Shown here piece after piece: positions 38,383-47,002 of a stretch of 64,000 bases of DNA. The translations under genes were made by a program, and so were the position numbers. Each line of letters starts with the position of its first letter. Position 1 is the stretch's first letter. The notes below the pieces were generated by a model. It searched no databases, was not told the origin of the DNA, and saw nothing but the letters and a program-made list of their open reading frames with translations. Source of the stretch: Hyphomicrobiales bacterium (GTDB taxonomy: Bacteria > Pseudomonadota > Alphaproteobacteria > Rhizobiales > Rhizobiaceae); NCBI GenBank assembly GCA_900470155.1, contig UBZT01000009.1:951524-1015523 (forward strand), read 5' to 3'.

Positions 38383-39483
38383 ATGACCGAAGCTCTTGCG
38401 AAGCCGACTCCCGTCACCGTGCTCACCGGTTATCTCGGTGCCGGCAAGACCACGCTCCTCAATCGAATCCTGTCGGAAAACCACGGCAAGAAATACGCAG
38501 TCATCGTCAACGAGTTTGGCGAGATCGGCATCGACAACGATCTGATCGTCGAATCCGACGAAGAAATCTACGAAATGAACAATGGCTGCGTCTGCTGCAC
38601 CGTGCGCGGCGACCTGATCCGCGTCGTCGAGGGCCTGATGCGCCGCCCAGGCCGCTTCGATGGCATCATCGTCGAAACCACCGGTCTCGCCGATCCGGTC
38701 CCGGTCGCCCAGACCTTCTTCATGGATGACGACGTGCGCTCCAAGACCGAGCTCGACGCAGTTGTTGCGCTGGTCGATGCCAAGCACCTGCCGCTGCGCC
38801 TGAAGGACAGCCGCGAGGCCGAAGACCAGATCGCCTTTGCCGATGTCGTCGTCATCAACAAGGCAGATCTTGTCAGCCACGACGAACTGCACCAGATCGA
38901 GCATATCGTCCGCGCCATCAACCCCTCGGCCCGGATCTATACAACCACCCGCTCGGGCGTCGATCTCTCCAAGGTTCTCGATCAGGGTGCCTTCAATCTC
39001 GACCGCGCCCTGGAAAACGATCCACATTTCCTCGACCATGATGCGCCGGACCATGTCTGCGGTCCCGACTGCGGCCATGATCACGGCCACCATCACGACC
39101 ATGACCACGGGCATGACCATGGGCATCATCACGACCATCATGATCATGGACACCACGACCACGCCCCCTCGGCGATCCATGACGTCACCGTCGTGTCCGT
39201 CTCGTTGCGCGGCGGCGAAATGAATCCGGATCGCTTCTTCCCGTGGATCCAGAAGGTCACCCAGACGCAAGGGCCGAACATCCTGCGCCTCAAGGGCATC
39301 ATCGCCTTCAAGGGTGACGAGGAGCGTTACGTCGTTCAGGGCGTGCACATGATCATCGAAGGCGACCACCAGCGTCCTTGGAAGGAAAACGAGAAGCGCG
39401 AAAGCCGTCTCGTCTTCATCGGCCGCGATCTCGACCGCGAAAAGCTCGAAGCCAGTTTCAAGGCATGCGAGGCCACTGCCTGA
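38383..39483 (+). CDS. COG0523 (CobW/YjiA-type) GTPase, putative metal chaperone
   Basis: A 366-residue G3E GTPase. Walker [10 protein letters not shown] is at residues 16-24, the metal motif GCVCC at 68-72 and NKAD at 159-162. A His/Asp-rich stretch fills residues 216-260, with dozens of histidines. A C-terminal CobW_C domain with [13 protein letters not shown] follows. The His-rich loop and CxCC motif point to handling of zinc, cobalt or nickel, and zinc is the most frequent for such proteins. It shares one base with the WD40 gene start (TGATG). A Zur-like site precedes it. The client protein is unknown. Confidence 0.92.
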   Translation: MTEALAKPTPVTVLTGYLGAGKTTLLNRILSENHGKKYAVIVNEFGEIGIDNDLIVESDEEIYEMNNGCVCCTVRGDLIRVVEGLMRRPGRFDGIIVETTGLADPVPVAQTFFMDDDVRSKTELDAVVALVDAKHLPLRLKDSREAEDQIAFADVVVINKADLVSHDELHQIEHIVRAINPSARIYTTTRSGVDLSKVLDQGAFNLDRALENDPHFLDHDAPDHVCGPDCGHDHGHHHDHDHGHDHGHHHDHHDHGHHDHAPSAIHDVTVVSVSLRGGEMNPDRFFPWIQKVTQTQGPNILRLKGIIAFKGDEERYVVQGVHMIIEGDHQRPWKENEKRESRLVFIGRDLDREKLEASFKACEATA

Positions 39484-40469
39484 TGCCGACAGTTGCGCCT
39501 CTCGACATCGATGGTCATGTCCTGAAAGTCCATTTCCTCGGAGACATCCCCGTCTTTGCCACCGCAACCGGCACCATTCACCGTCTTGACGGCGGTGAAA
39601 AGGTGACTGAAGCCCATCAGGGCCTGCTTGCCTGCGTCAAGGATCACACGAACCAGACGCTGATTACGGGCGGCGAAGACGGGCGCGTCCTGCGCATCGG
39701 CCATGACGGCAGCGTCACCGAACTGGCCCATGTCCCGCGCAAGTGGATCTCCGTGGTTGCCGCCGGACCTCAGGGTGCTGTCGCTTACGCACATGGCAAG
39801 TCGAGTTTCGTCCGGCTCGCGGATGGCACCACCAGGGAATTCGCCGAGGAGCGCACGGTCGAAGGGCTCGATTTCGCCCCAAAGGGTCTGCGCATCGCCG
39901 CAGCCCGCTACAATGGCGTTACCCTGCACTGGGTTGGCACCACTGGGGCAGCCATAGATCTGGACTGGAAGGGTGCCCATACCGGCGTCACCTTCTCTCC
40001 CGATGGCCGCTTTGTCGTCACCACCATGCAGGAATCGGCTTTGCACGGCTGGAAGCTGGACGGCAAGGCTTCCGATGCCCGCCACATGCGCATGACCGGC
40101 TACCCGGCCAAGGTGAAATCCCTGTCGTGGTCGATCAAGGGCAAGTGGCTGGCCTCGTCAGGTGCACCTGCTGCGATCGTCTGGCCATTTTCCGGCAAGG
40201 ATGGCCCGATGGGCAAGGCACCTCTCGAGCTCGGCACCCGCTCCAATATCATGGTCACGGAGGTCTCCTTCCATCCGGTGGAAGAAGTTCTCGCCATCGG
40301 TTTTATCGACGGCATGATCCTCGCCGTGCGCATCGCCGACGGCAAGGAGGCCCTGTTGCGCCGTCCCGGCAAGGGGGCAATCACCTCGATGAGTTGGAGC
40401 ACCACAGGCAAGCTTCTCGCCTTTGCGTCGGAAACAGGAGATTGCGGCGTCGTCGATATCGCCGGATAA
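39483..40469 (+). CDS. WD40 repeat beta-propeller protein
   Basis: A 328-residue protein with repeated WD40-like units. Marker pieces are GEDGRVLRIG, GVTFSPDGRFVVTTMQ, VKSLSWSIKGKWLASSG and ITSMSWSTTGKLLAFAS, giving about seven blades. No signal peptide was seen, so it is probably cytoplasmic. The ATG shares a base with the upstream GTPase stop, so the two are translationally coupled. WD40 proteins are scaffolds; here it may hold the GTPase and a metal client. That role is inference, and no specific family name is certain. Confidence 0.85.
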   Translation: MPTVAPLDIDGHVLKVHFLGDIPVFATATGTIHRLDGGEKVTEAHQGLLACVKDHTNQTLITGGEDGRVLRIGHDGSVTELAHVPRKWISVVAAGPQGAVAYAHGKSSFVRLADGTTREFAEERTVEGLDFAPKGLRIAAARYNGVTLHWVGTTGAAIDLDWKGAHTGVTFSPDGRFVVTTMQESALHGWKLDGKASDARHMRMTGYPAKVKSLSWSIKGKWLASSGAPAAIVWPFSGKDGPMGKAPLELGTRSNIMVTEVSFHPVEEVLAIGFIDGMILAVRIADGKEALLRRPGKGAITSMSWSTTGKLLAFASETGDCGVVDIAG

Positions 40470-40773
40470 TTGAATTCGAACATACTGATATATATTGGAA
40501 ATTTCGGGCGGAGCATCGGTTTTGCCGGTCCGCCCGAAAAAAGTGCGAAATTTCGCATGTTTTTCTTTAGGATCCGGTTACCTTAACTGTGCGGTAGTAA
40601 TTTCACCCCATTTGTGGGGTGCGAGCGAGAGATCATAAGCCGCGCCTCGCACACAGGGATTGTTGTCCCCCCTTATTTTGACCCAGTCTATAGAAACCCA
40701 GCCGGGTGAAGGGCGAAGCCATGTTGCGCTTCCCGCCCCCTGCCCAGGCGTGCCTTGTGAACGGAAAGCTCGC
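40470..40773. other. Intergenic region WD40 gene / chemoreceptor gene
   Basis: A 304-base gap. It contains a 10-bp stem at 40503-40512 with 40529-40538 that has an A run, not a T run, on the plus strand. A second hairpin with arms CACCCCA and TGGGGTG lies at 40604-40621. The chemoreceptor promoter should lie here. Confidence 0.4.
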
Positions 40774-42609
40774 ATGCGCCTAAACCTATCCTTCATCGTC
40801 ACAGCGGCGGGTCTGTCGCTTGCAGCCGGTATCATTGCCGTCGCAACGATCGGTGCCCAGACCATTCAAACCCTGAAGATCAATGGACCGATCTATCGAC
40901 AAATTGTCGATGGCAAGGACCTGATCGCCGACATTCTGCCCCCGCCGCTCTACCTGATCGAGAGCTACGCGCTGGCCAACGAGACCGTGCTTCATCCCGA
41001 TACGGCAACCGTCAACATTCCCCGCTTCCAGTTGCTGCATCAACAGTATGAAGACCGGCGTGAATACTGGAAGACCTCGACGCTGACCGAAGACCTGAGC
41101 CGGCAGCTGTACAACGAAGTCCTCGCCCGCGGCGACGTGTTCTGGCAGACCTTGGAAGACCGCTATGTCCCGGCTCTCCGAGCCGCAGACCCCGCCATCG
41201 TGAATGCGGTCTTGCTGCAACTGAAGAACGAGTTCCACAGCCATGAAGTCGCGGTCAACGACCTGGTGACCATGGCAAATACCTATCTGCAGGGACACGA
41301 ACAATTTGCCGCGTCCGAATCGGCATTCCGCGAACGTCTGGCGCTCGGTCTCGGCCTTCTGCTGATCACGATGGCACTTGGCTCCGTGTTTTTCATCCGA
41401 CGCCGCGCGCTCAACCCGCTGGCACAGATCACCGAATACATGACGCGCATGGCCGAAGGTGACCTCGCCCGCGCAGTGCCTTACGCGTCCCGCCGGGACG
41501 AAATCGGCGACATAGCGGCATCGGTCGAAATCTTCCGCCAGTCCGGCCTTGAAAACCGGCGCCTCCAGGCCGAGGCCGAGACGGCCCGCGCCGAAGTTGA
41601 CCGGGAGCGGGCCGCCCGGGACCAGAACCGCATTTTCGAAGCCGAGGCGCTGCGTTTTGTCATCGAAGCGCTGGGAGCAGGTCTGCACCGTCTGGCGGAC
41701 TGCAATATCCGCATGAGCCTCGAAGAACCGTTCGATGCTAGGTTCGAGCCGCTGCGAACCGACTTCAACAAGTCGATCGCCACATTCCAGCAGACCCTCG
41801 AACAGGTCCTGGATGAAACCGGCCGCTTGCTGGAAAACGGCACAGAGATGCGCGACGCATCAAGCAATCTTGCCAAGCGCACCGAGCAGCAGGCATCCGC
41901 CCTGGAACAGACGTCTGCCGCACTGGAAGAGGTCACCGCCACGGTGCGTTCTTCCGCCGATCGCACGCATGACACCCGCGAACTGGTCAAGGATGCCAAG
42001 ACATGCGCGCTTGCCTCAGGCGAAGTCGTGCGCAATGCGGTCATGGCGATGGAACGCATCGAAACCGCGTCTACCGAAATCGGCAAGATCATCGGCGTCA
42101 TCGATGAGATTGCATTCCAGACCAATCTTCTGGCCCTGAATGCCGGCGTGGAAGCCGCGCGTGCCGGCGAAGCCGGCAAGGGGTTTGCCGTCGTTGCCCA
42201 GGAAGTCCGCGAACTGGCCCAGCGGTCGGCCAATGCCGCACGCGACATCAAGGGACTGATCCAGAAATCCAGTGTCGAGGTTTCATCCGGCGTGACTCTT
42301 GTCGGCGAAACAGGCACCGCCCTCACCCGGATCGGTGACTTCGTCAGCCGCATCGATTCCAACGTCGATGCGATCGCGACTGCGGCCCGCGAACAGGCCG
42401 TCGGCTTGCAGGAAATCAGCACCGCAATCAACAGCATCGACCAGATGACGCAACAGAACGCGGCCATGGTCGAGGAGACGACAGCCATCAGCCACACATT
42501 GACAGAAGGCGCCGAGCAATTGACCTCCCTGGTCAGTCGCTTCCAGCTCGATCGCCTGTCTACCGGCCGCACGCGCGGCGCGCGTTATCGCTCCGGCATC
42601 GCCGCCTGA
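40774..42609 (+). CDS. Methyl-accepting chemotaxis protein
   Basis: A 611-residue chemoreceptor from ATG 40774. The first membrane helix is at about residues 5-30, a periplasmic helical sensing region of ~160 residues follows, and the second membrane helix is at about 190-210. HAMP domains (one clear, one probable) extend to about residue 345. The signalling domain has the conserved hairpin tip EAARAGEAGKGFAVVAQEVRELAQRS. There is no C-terminal CheR/CheB pentapeptide. A longer start at 40660 is rejected because it adds a proline-rich hydrophilic N-terminus. The ligand is unknown. Confidence 0.93.
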   Translation: MRLNLSFIVTAAGLSLAAGIIAVATIGAQTIQTLKINGPIYRQIVDGKDLIADILPPPLYLIESYALANETVLHPDTATVNIPRFQLLHQQYEDRREYWKTSTLTEDLSRQLYNEVLARGDVFWQTLEDRYVPALRAADPAIVNAVLLQLKNEFHSHEVAVNDLVTMANTYLQGHEQFAASESAFRERLALGLGLLLITMALGSVFFIRRRALNPLAQITEYMTRMAEGDLARAVPYASRRDEIGDIAASVEIFRQSGLENRRLQAEAETARAEVDRERAARDQNRIFEAEALRFVIEALGAGLHRLADCNIRMSLEEPFDARFEPLRTDFNKSIATFQQTLEQVLDETGRLLENGTEMRDASSNLAKRTEQQASALEQTSAALEEVTATVRSSADRTHDTRELVKDAKTCALASGEVVRNAVMAMERIETASTEIGKIIGVIDEIAFQTNLLALNAGVEAARAGEAGKGFAVVAQEVRELAQRSANAARDIKGLIQKSSVEVSSGVTLVGETGTALTRIGDFVSRIDSNVDAIATAAREQAVGLQEISTAINSIDQMTQQNAAMVEETTAISHTLTEGAEQLTSLVSRFQLDRLSTGRTRGARYRSGIAA

Positions 42610-42649
42610 TCGCCCCCCCAATCGCCGGTGATATGCGGCTCCAAACAAA

Positions 42650-42681
42650 TCCGCCCGCCCCTGGATAAAGGGGCGGGCGGA
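42650..42681 (-). terminator. Terminator between chemoreceptor and RopB-like gene
   Basis: A perfect 13-bp GC-rich stem (42650-42662 with 42669-42681), loop GGATAA. On the minus strand it is followed by TTTGTTTGG, serving the outer membrane protein gene. On the plus strand it could also stop the chemoreceptor transcript. Confidence 0.8.
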
Positions 42682-42705
42682 ATATCAAGACCATGACGGC
42701 AGTGA

Positions 42706-43344
42706 TTAGAACTTTACAGCCAGGCCGACATTGACCACGTGCTGGTCGAAGTCGGTGTCAACGCCGAGAACTTCCTTGTCGCTGAAATCGTTGTAACGAT
42801 ATTCCAGACGGGTGAAGACGCGATCGGTAAGGGCATAGTCAACACCGGCGCCGACGGTCCAGCCGTGCAGCGTGGTGCTTTCGTCGATGCCGGCACCTTC
42901 AACCTTGAAGTTGGTCGCCGTGTAACCGCCAGCCGTGTAAAGCAGGACGCGGTCCATGGCATAACCGAGACGGGCGCGAACCGAGCCGTTCAGGCCGGTA
43001 CCGACTTCGCCAACGCCGTAGTCATTGTGGTTCCAGTCGTAGTTCACGTCGCCTTCAAGACCGACGATCGCGTTGGAACCGAAGCCCCAGTTGTAACCGA
43101 CGAAGCCGCCGATGCGTGCGCCGTCGAAATCGTCATTGGCAGCCGTGGTGCCGTCGAAGAAGTCACCATCGCCCCAACCGTAACCGGTGAGGATACCGGC
43201 ATAGCCACCCGACCAGGAGAACTGCGGAGCGGTCTCCACGGCTACGGGCGGTTCAGCCGGTGCTTCATATACGGCATCCGCCGCGAAAACAGAGCTCGAA
43301 ATGGCGATTGCCGCAACGGAACCGATGAGAATGCTTTTGATCAT
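42706..43344 (-). CDS. Outer membrane beta-barrel protein, Omp25/RopB-like
   Basis: A 212-residue protein from ATG 43344, which has AGGAG at 8 bases; a GTG 9 bases upstream is possible. The signal peptide ends near SSSVFAADA. The mature protein is a Gly/Asp-rich eight-stranded barrel opening with FSWSGGYAGILTGYGWG and ending in LAVKF with the terminal Phe signature for barrel assembly. The family covers rhizobial RopB and Brucella Omp25/Omp31, abundant surface proteins. A perfect TATAAT lies 65 bases before the start. Confidence 0.9.
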   Translation of the reverse strand: MIKSILIGSVAAIAISSSVFAADAVYEAPAEPPVAVETAPQFSWSGGYAGILTGYGWGDGDFFDGTTAANDDFDGARIGGFVGYNWGFGSNAIVGLEGDVNYDWNHNDYGVGEVGTGLNGSVRARLGYAMDRVLLYTAGGYTATNFKVEGAGIDESTTLHGWTVGAGVDYALTDRVFTRLEYRYNDFSDKEVLGVDTDFDQHVVNVGLAVKF

Positions 43345-43408
43345 GTGTTTCACTCCTAGTGTGATGCAGATGCCAATATAACGCTTGTCTCAGCTTTTTG
43401 GTGTGTTG

Positions 43409-43437
43409 ATTATACAACATAATCAGGCTTTCAAAAA
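43409..43437 (-). promoter_or_regulatory. Candidate promoter of the RopB-like gene
   Basis: On the minus strand a perfect -10 TATAAT (43409-43414) is preceded by TTTTTG (43432-43437) with a 17-base spacer. The -35 is weak. The gap from 43345 to 43658 otherwise shows no open frame; the leader to the ATG is about 60 bases. Confidence 0.5.
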
Positions 43438-43658
43438 CATTCGATTTGTTCCAGCATCATCAAAATTTATTTCCCTGTAAAACCAATGATATAAAAGCGC
43501 TCCCTAAAATTTGGCGACGCGCAACGGCGGAAAAAAATGTCAAATCGCGCTCGCTTTCGCTGAATATCCAAGGTTTTCTGCCACAAAGATGCCGCAAATG
43601 GACAAGGCAGCCACGATCGCCGTGGCTACCTTGCAAGCGTGAAATCCGTGCTGAAATA

Positions 43659-44357
43659 TTAGAAACGGTAGGTCACACCGGCGCCGACCAGCCAAGGATC
43701 GAGCTTGGCTTTACCCGTATAGGTAGTGCCGCCGATTGTCGTCTCAAATTCTGGCCGGAGGAACAGCTTTTTGGCGTCGAAATTCAGACCCCAATGATCG
43801 TTCAGCATATAGTCGAAACCGACCTGCAGGGCTGTGCCGAACGTATCCTTCACATCGAGGTCCGATGCGGCGGAACCCGACTGATTGTAGAAGACGGTAT
43901 AGTTGATACCGGCGCCGACATAAGGCTTGAATGCACCAAAATCGGTGAAGTGATATTGCATGGTCAGCGTCGGCGGCAGTACCCATGTCTTGCCGATCTT
44001 GCCCAGACCGGCGATGGCATCCTCGCCATAGACATTGGCGGAGGTCGTGCCGAGGATCAGTTCGGCAGCGAAATTGTCGGTGAAATAGTAGCTGATATCG
44101 AGCTCCGGAATGATCGTGTCGCTGTACGAGAGACCCGAGCCACTGATCTGGTCGACCGAACCGCTGTCATTGGTAATGACGCCCAGACCGCGAACACGGA
44201 CCTGCCATGGGCTCAGCGCCGCAAACGCTTCTCCCTGCACTTCAGGCGCCGGTTCCTGCAGCGGTGCGAGATCTGCCGCCATCGCAGCAGAACCGAGCAG
44301 CAGAAGGATGGCAGTGGTGGCGAGCACAGTTTTACGTGCGGTCCGATCGATCGTCAT
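43659..44357 (-). CDS. ompW: OmpW family outer membrane protein
   Basis: A 232-residue protein from ATG 44357, which has GGAGAG upstream. The signal peptide ends near AAMAADLAP. The mature barrel shows the OmpW features DISYYFTDNFAAELILG, LPPTLTMQYHF, FKPYVGAGINYT and a C-terminal TYRF. OmpW forms a narrow hydrophobic channel and in E. coli responds to oxygen supply. An FNR/FixK-like box lies 68 bases upstream. In-frame upstream starts are rejected because they give no signal peptide. Confidence 0.92.
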   Translation of the reverse strand: MTIDRTARKTVLATTAILLLLGSAAMAADLAPLQEPAPEVQGEAFAALSPWQVRVRGLGVITNDSGSVDQISGSGLSYSDTIIPELDISYYFTDNFAAELILGTTSANVYGEDAIAGLGKIGKTWVLPPTLTMQYHFTDFGAFKPYVGAGINYTVFYNQSGSAASDLDVKDTFGTALQVGFDYMLNDHWGLNFDAKKLFLRPEFETTIGGTTYTGKAKLDPWLVGAGVTYRF

Positions 44358-44424
44358 GGGTCTCTCCTTGATCAACAATATGGCTAAGCCAAATGCAGGT
44401 AATGGCGGATCAAGGGGCGATGGG

Positions 44425-44438
44425 TTGAGCTGCATCAA
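44425..44438 (-). promoter_or_regulatory. FNR/FixK-type anaerobox upstream of ompW
   Basis: TTGAG-CTGC-ATCAA matches the consensus TTGAT-N4-ATCAA at nine of ten defined positions. It is centred about 75 bases before the OmpW start codon. The site suggests oxygen control, as known for ompW in enteric bacteria. Confidence 0.6.
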
Positions 44439-44572
44439 TAAGTTAGCAGCACCGAATGCACCGGAGGGATCCTGGCCGCGACTGTGGCGCATTTGCGACA
44501 GCCAGCCTTGACGATCTTCAAAGCGGAGCCGAGGCCGCACTTCCGTCGGACATCCAGGACAGAGTGAAGGCG

Positions 44573-44609
44573 CAAAAAAGCCCGGCGCGCGACATTGGCG
44601 CACCGGGCT
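44573..44609 (-). terminator. Terminator after the GNAT gene (minus strand)
   Basis: Arms 44579-44585 and 44603-44609 pair through 7 GC-rich bases, with further partial pairing. Read on the minus strand it ends in TTTTTT (44573-44578). Confidence 0.75.
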
Positions 44610-44631
44610 ATCAGGAATAGATCGGCAGGCT

Positions 44632-45228
44632 TCAGGCGGCCTTGAGGCTCATGGTCGGGTGCGACAACGTCCGGCCCGACGCGACCACCATGCCGGCAGC
44701 GCCCTCAAGCCATCCGGCAACGAGTTCGGTCGCCAGAAAACGCTCGCGCGCAAACGGGCCCGGCATCACCAGGTGCTGGGTCTTCTCGGCAAAAAAGCCG
44801 AAACGCTCATAGTACGACGCATCACCGACGAGCAGCACCGCGCCGTGGCCGCGCTTGCGGGCCTCCAGCAGGCCAGCCCGCATTAGTGCTGCGCCGATCC
44901 CCTTGCCCTCATGAGCGGGATCGACCGCGAGCGGGCCGAGAAGCAGTGCTTCGACGGCCTGACCGTCGCGGCTGACACCCGCCTCGATGTTCCAGAGCCG
45001 TACGGTGCCGATCACATGGCCGTCACGATCCCGCGCGACCAGCGCTAGGCCCTCGGCCGGCAGGCGACCGCGGCGGATCTTTTCCGACGACTTCGTGCGG
45101 CGATCGGCACCCATGGCCAGATCGAGCAGGTTTTCGCGCGCCACCACATCGGCAGGCGTTTCATTTTCAATGGCGAAAGCAGGTGCCTGCGCAAAAAAAG
45201 CGCGCACACTTGTCAGAACAGCGGCCAT
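44632..45228 (-). CDS. GNAT family N-acetyltransferase
   Basis: A 198-residue acetyltransferase from ATG 45228, which has GGGAGG upstream. The acetyl-CoA loop is visible as LAVDPAHEGKGIGAALMRAGL (about residues 99-119), followed by VLLVGDASYYERFGF, the YhbS-like pattern. It lies 80 bases downstream of the Lys/Orn decarboxylase on the same strand. That position suggests polyamine or diamine acetylation, but the family is broad and the link is inference. Confidence 0.88.
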   Translation of the reverse strand: MAAVLTSVRAFFAQAPAFAIENETPADVVARENLLDLAMGADRRTKSSEKIRRGRLPAEGLALVARDRDGHVIGTVRLWNIEAGVSRDGQAVEALLLGPLAVDPAHEGKGIGAALMRAGLLEARKRGHGAVLLVGDASYYERFGFFAEKTQHLVMPGPFARERFLATELVAGWLEGAAGMVVASGRTLSHPTMSLKAA

Positions 45229-45308
45229 GCTGGCCTCCCGAACCAAGAAGATGACTGGAAATTGTGTATTTGCCGCGCCGGTTTGCCGGCGCGGACTTCG
45301 CAAACGTC

Positions 45309-46442
45309 TTAGATGACGTAGGACTTCAGCGGCTCGAACCCGTTGAACGCCACCGCCGAATAGGTGGTGGTGTAGGCGCCCGTACCTTCGATCAGAACAT
45401 CGTCGCCGATCGAAAGCGAGATCGGCAGCGGATACATGTTCTTCTCATACATCACGTCGGCGCTGTCGCAGGTCGGCCCGGCCAGAACGCAGGGCTCCAT
45501 CTCGTCGGCGTCATGCGCGGTGCGGATCGGGTAGCGGATCGCTTCGTCCATGGTTTCGGCCAGACCGCCGAACTTGCCGATGTCGAGGAACACCCAGCGA
45601 TGCTCGTCATTGTCCGACTTCTTCGAGATCAGAACGACTTCCGCCTTGATCACGCCGGCATTGCCGACCATGCCGCGACCCGGTTCGATGATGGTCTGCG
45701 GGATGTTGTTGCCGAAGTGCTTCTTCAGCGACGCGCCGATCGCCTGGCCATAAGCTTCTGCCGACGGGATGTCGCGCAGGTACTTGGTCGGGAAACCGCC
45801 ACCCATATTGACCATCTTCAGGACGATGCCCTGCTTGGCCAGCGAGTTGAACACGCGCTTGGCATCTGCGAGAGCGCCGTCCCAGGCATCGACCTTGGTC
45901 ATCTGCGAACCGACATGGAAGGACACGCCGAAGGATTCGAGGCCCAGCTGATGGGCATAGACCAGAACATCGACGGCCATCTGCGGCACGCAACCGAACT
46001 TGCGCGACAGCGGCCATTCGGCGCCTTCGCCATCGGTCAGCACGCGGCAGAACACACGGGCGCCAGGGGCTGCTCGCGACAGCTTTTCGACTTCCTCGTG
46101 GCTGTCGACCGCGTAAAGATTGACGCCGAGCGCGAAGGCACGCGCAATGTCGCGCTCCTTCTTGATCGTGTTGCCGAAGGAGATCCGGTCAGCCGATGCA
46201 CCGGCATCGAGCGCCATCTGGATTTCGGCAACCGAAGCGCAGTCGAAGTTCGAGCCAAGCGAGGCGAGCAGCGACAGGATTTCCGGCGACGGATTTGCCT
46301 TGACGGCATAATAGATCGCGCTGTCCGGCAGGGCATGACGGAAGGCACCGAAATTATCGCGCACGACGTCGAGATCAACCACGAGGCAGGGACCTTCGGG
46401 ACGTCGGGTGTTGATGAAGTCGAGGATGCGGGCAGTGGTCAT
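45309..46442 (-). CDS. Lysine/ornithine decarboxylase, alanine-racemase fold
   Basis: A 377-residue fold III PLP enzyme that makes putrescine from ornithine and possibly cadaverine from lysine. The PLP lysine is K48 in YYAVKANPSPE. Further motifs are FHVGSQM, GGGFP, EPGRGMV and GPTCDSADVMYEK with the active-site Cys. From ATG 46442 the N-terminus MTTARILDFINTRRPEG is family-like; the longer frame lies in the leader. It belongs to the rhizobial bifunctional Odc2 group by sequence appearance. A long untranslated leader and a LysR gene lie upstream. Confidence 0.95.
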   Translation of the reverse strand: MTTARILDFINTRRPEGPCLVVDLDVVRDNFGAFRHALPDSAIYYAVKANPSPEILSLLASLGSNFDCASVAEIQMALDAGASADRISFGNTIKKERDIARAFALGVNLYAVDSHEEVEKLSRAAPGARVFCRVLTDGEGAEWPLSRKFGCVPQMAVDVLVYAHQLGLESFGVSFHVGSQMTKVDAWDGALADAKRVFNSLAKQGIVLKMVNMGGGFPTKYLRDIPSAEAYGQAIGASLKKHFGNNIPQTIIEPGRGMVGNAGVIKAEVVLISKKSDNDEHRWVFLDIGKFGGLAETMDEAIRYPIRTAHDADEMEPCVLAGPTCDSADVMYEKNMYPLPISLSIGDDVLIEGTGAYTTTYSAVAFNGFEPLKSYVI

Positions 46443-46867
46443 CGTTGTATTCCCTACAGTTCCAAGCTTCGGATAAATCCGAAGGACAAAGGGCATACGA
46501 GAATACACGACGGCATCAGTCGGTGGAGACACCGATACCGTGCATACGCTCGACGCGCGAATTGTGAATCAACGCTCCGCCAAGAACATTGATCCGGCTT
46601 TGTCTGCCATGGATTGGAGGGTGGCCCCTACCGCACTTCCGGCAATGATGGTGTGCCTCTTCAGAATCCCCGGCTGATGGAAAGCCGGGAGAGAACAAAA
46701 AGGCCCGCACCGTCGTTGCTTCGTATGTCCTCGCATTTTCCGGTTGGCCGGAATAGCGACTGGAGGGGTTAGTTCCAGGTACCTTACCGATGACCTCACC
46801 TTAGGGATGAATCCCATTTCGAGGGTCGGCGGACACACACGGGCACGTGCGACTTTGGGCTGAACGG
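46443..46867 (-). ncRNA. Long 5' leader of the decarboxylase, candidate speF RNA motif
   Basis: About 425 bases of conserved-looking leader between a promoter and the decarboxylase ATG. It has a GC-rich hairpin with arms TCCCGGCT/AGCCGGGA at about 46668-46690 (minus strand). A structured RNA named speF was described upstream of such decarboxylases in Rhizobiales (Corbino and colleagues, 2005). I recognise this by position, not by tested structure. No clear terminator-like T run follows the hairpin. Confidence 0.45.
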
Positions 46868-46896
46868 GAGATAAGAAACCCGGACGTCATAATCAA
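46868..46896 (-). promoter_or_regulatory. Candidate promoter of the decarboxylase leader
   Basis: On the minus strand TTGATT (46891-46896) and TATCTC (46868-46873) are separated by 17 bases. The start of transcription would be about 420 bases before the gene. The -10 is imperfect. Confidence 0.45.
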
Positions 46897-47002
46897 GCGT
46901 TTTTTCACCCCACGGCTGATTTTTGCTCAAATCAGCGATATTCATTGAACAATTCCCTCCGTGCGTTCACAATCCGATGAAATTTTGGGGGATTTTGGCT
47001 TC

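Noticed and set aside
39060..39170. CRISPR-like short repeats
   Set aside because: These are the His/Asp codon repeats CACGACCATG of the metal GTPase. There are no spacers and the frame is open.
40503..40538. Rho-independent terminator after the WD40 gene
   Set aside because: The 10-bp stem is followed by A residues, not T residues, on the plus strand. It is only listed as a hairpin.
44369..44376. TTGATCAA palindrome 12 bases upstream of the OmpW start
   Set aside because: It lacks the 4-base spacer of an FNR box and overlaps the ribosome-site region. The true candidate is at 44425-44438.
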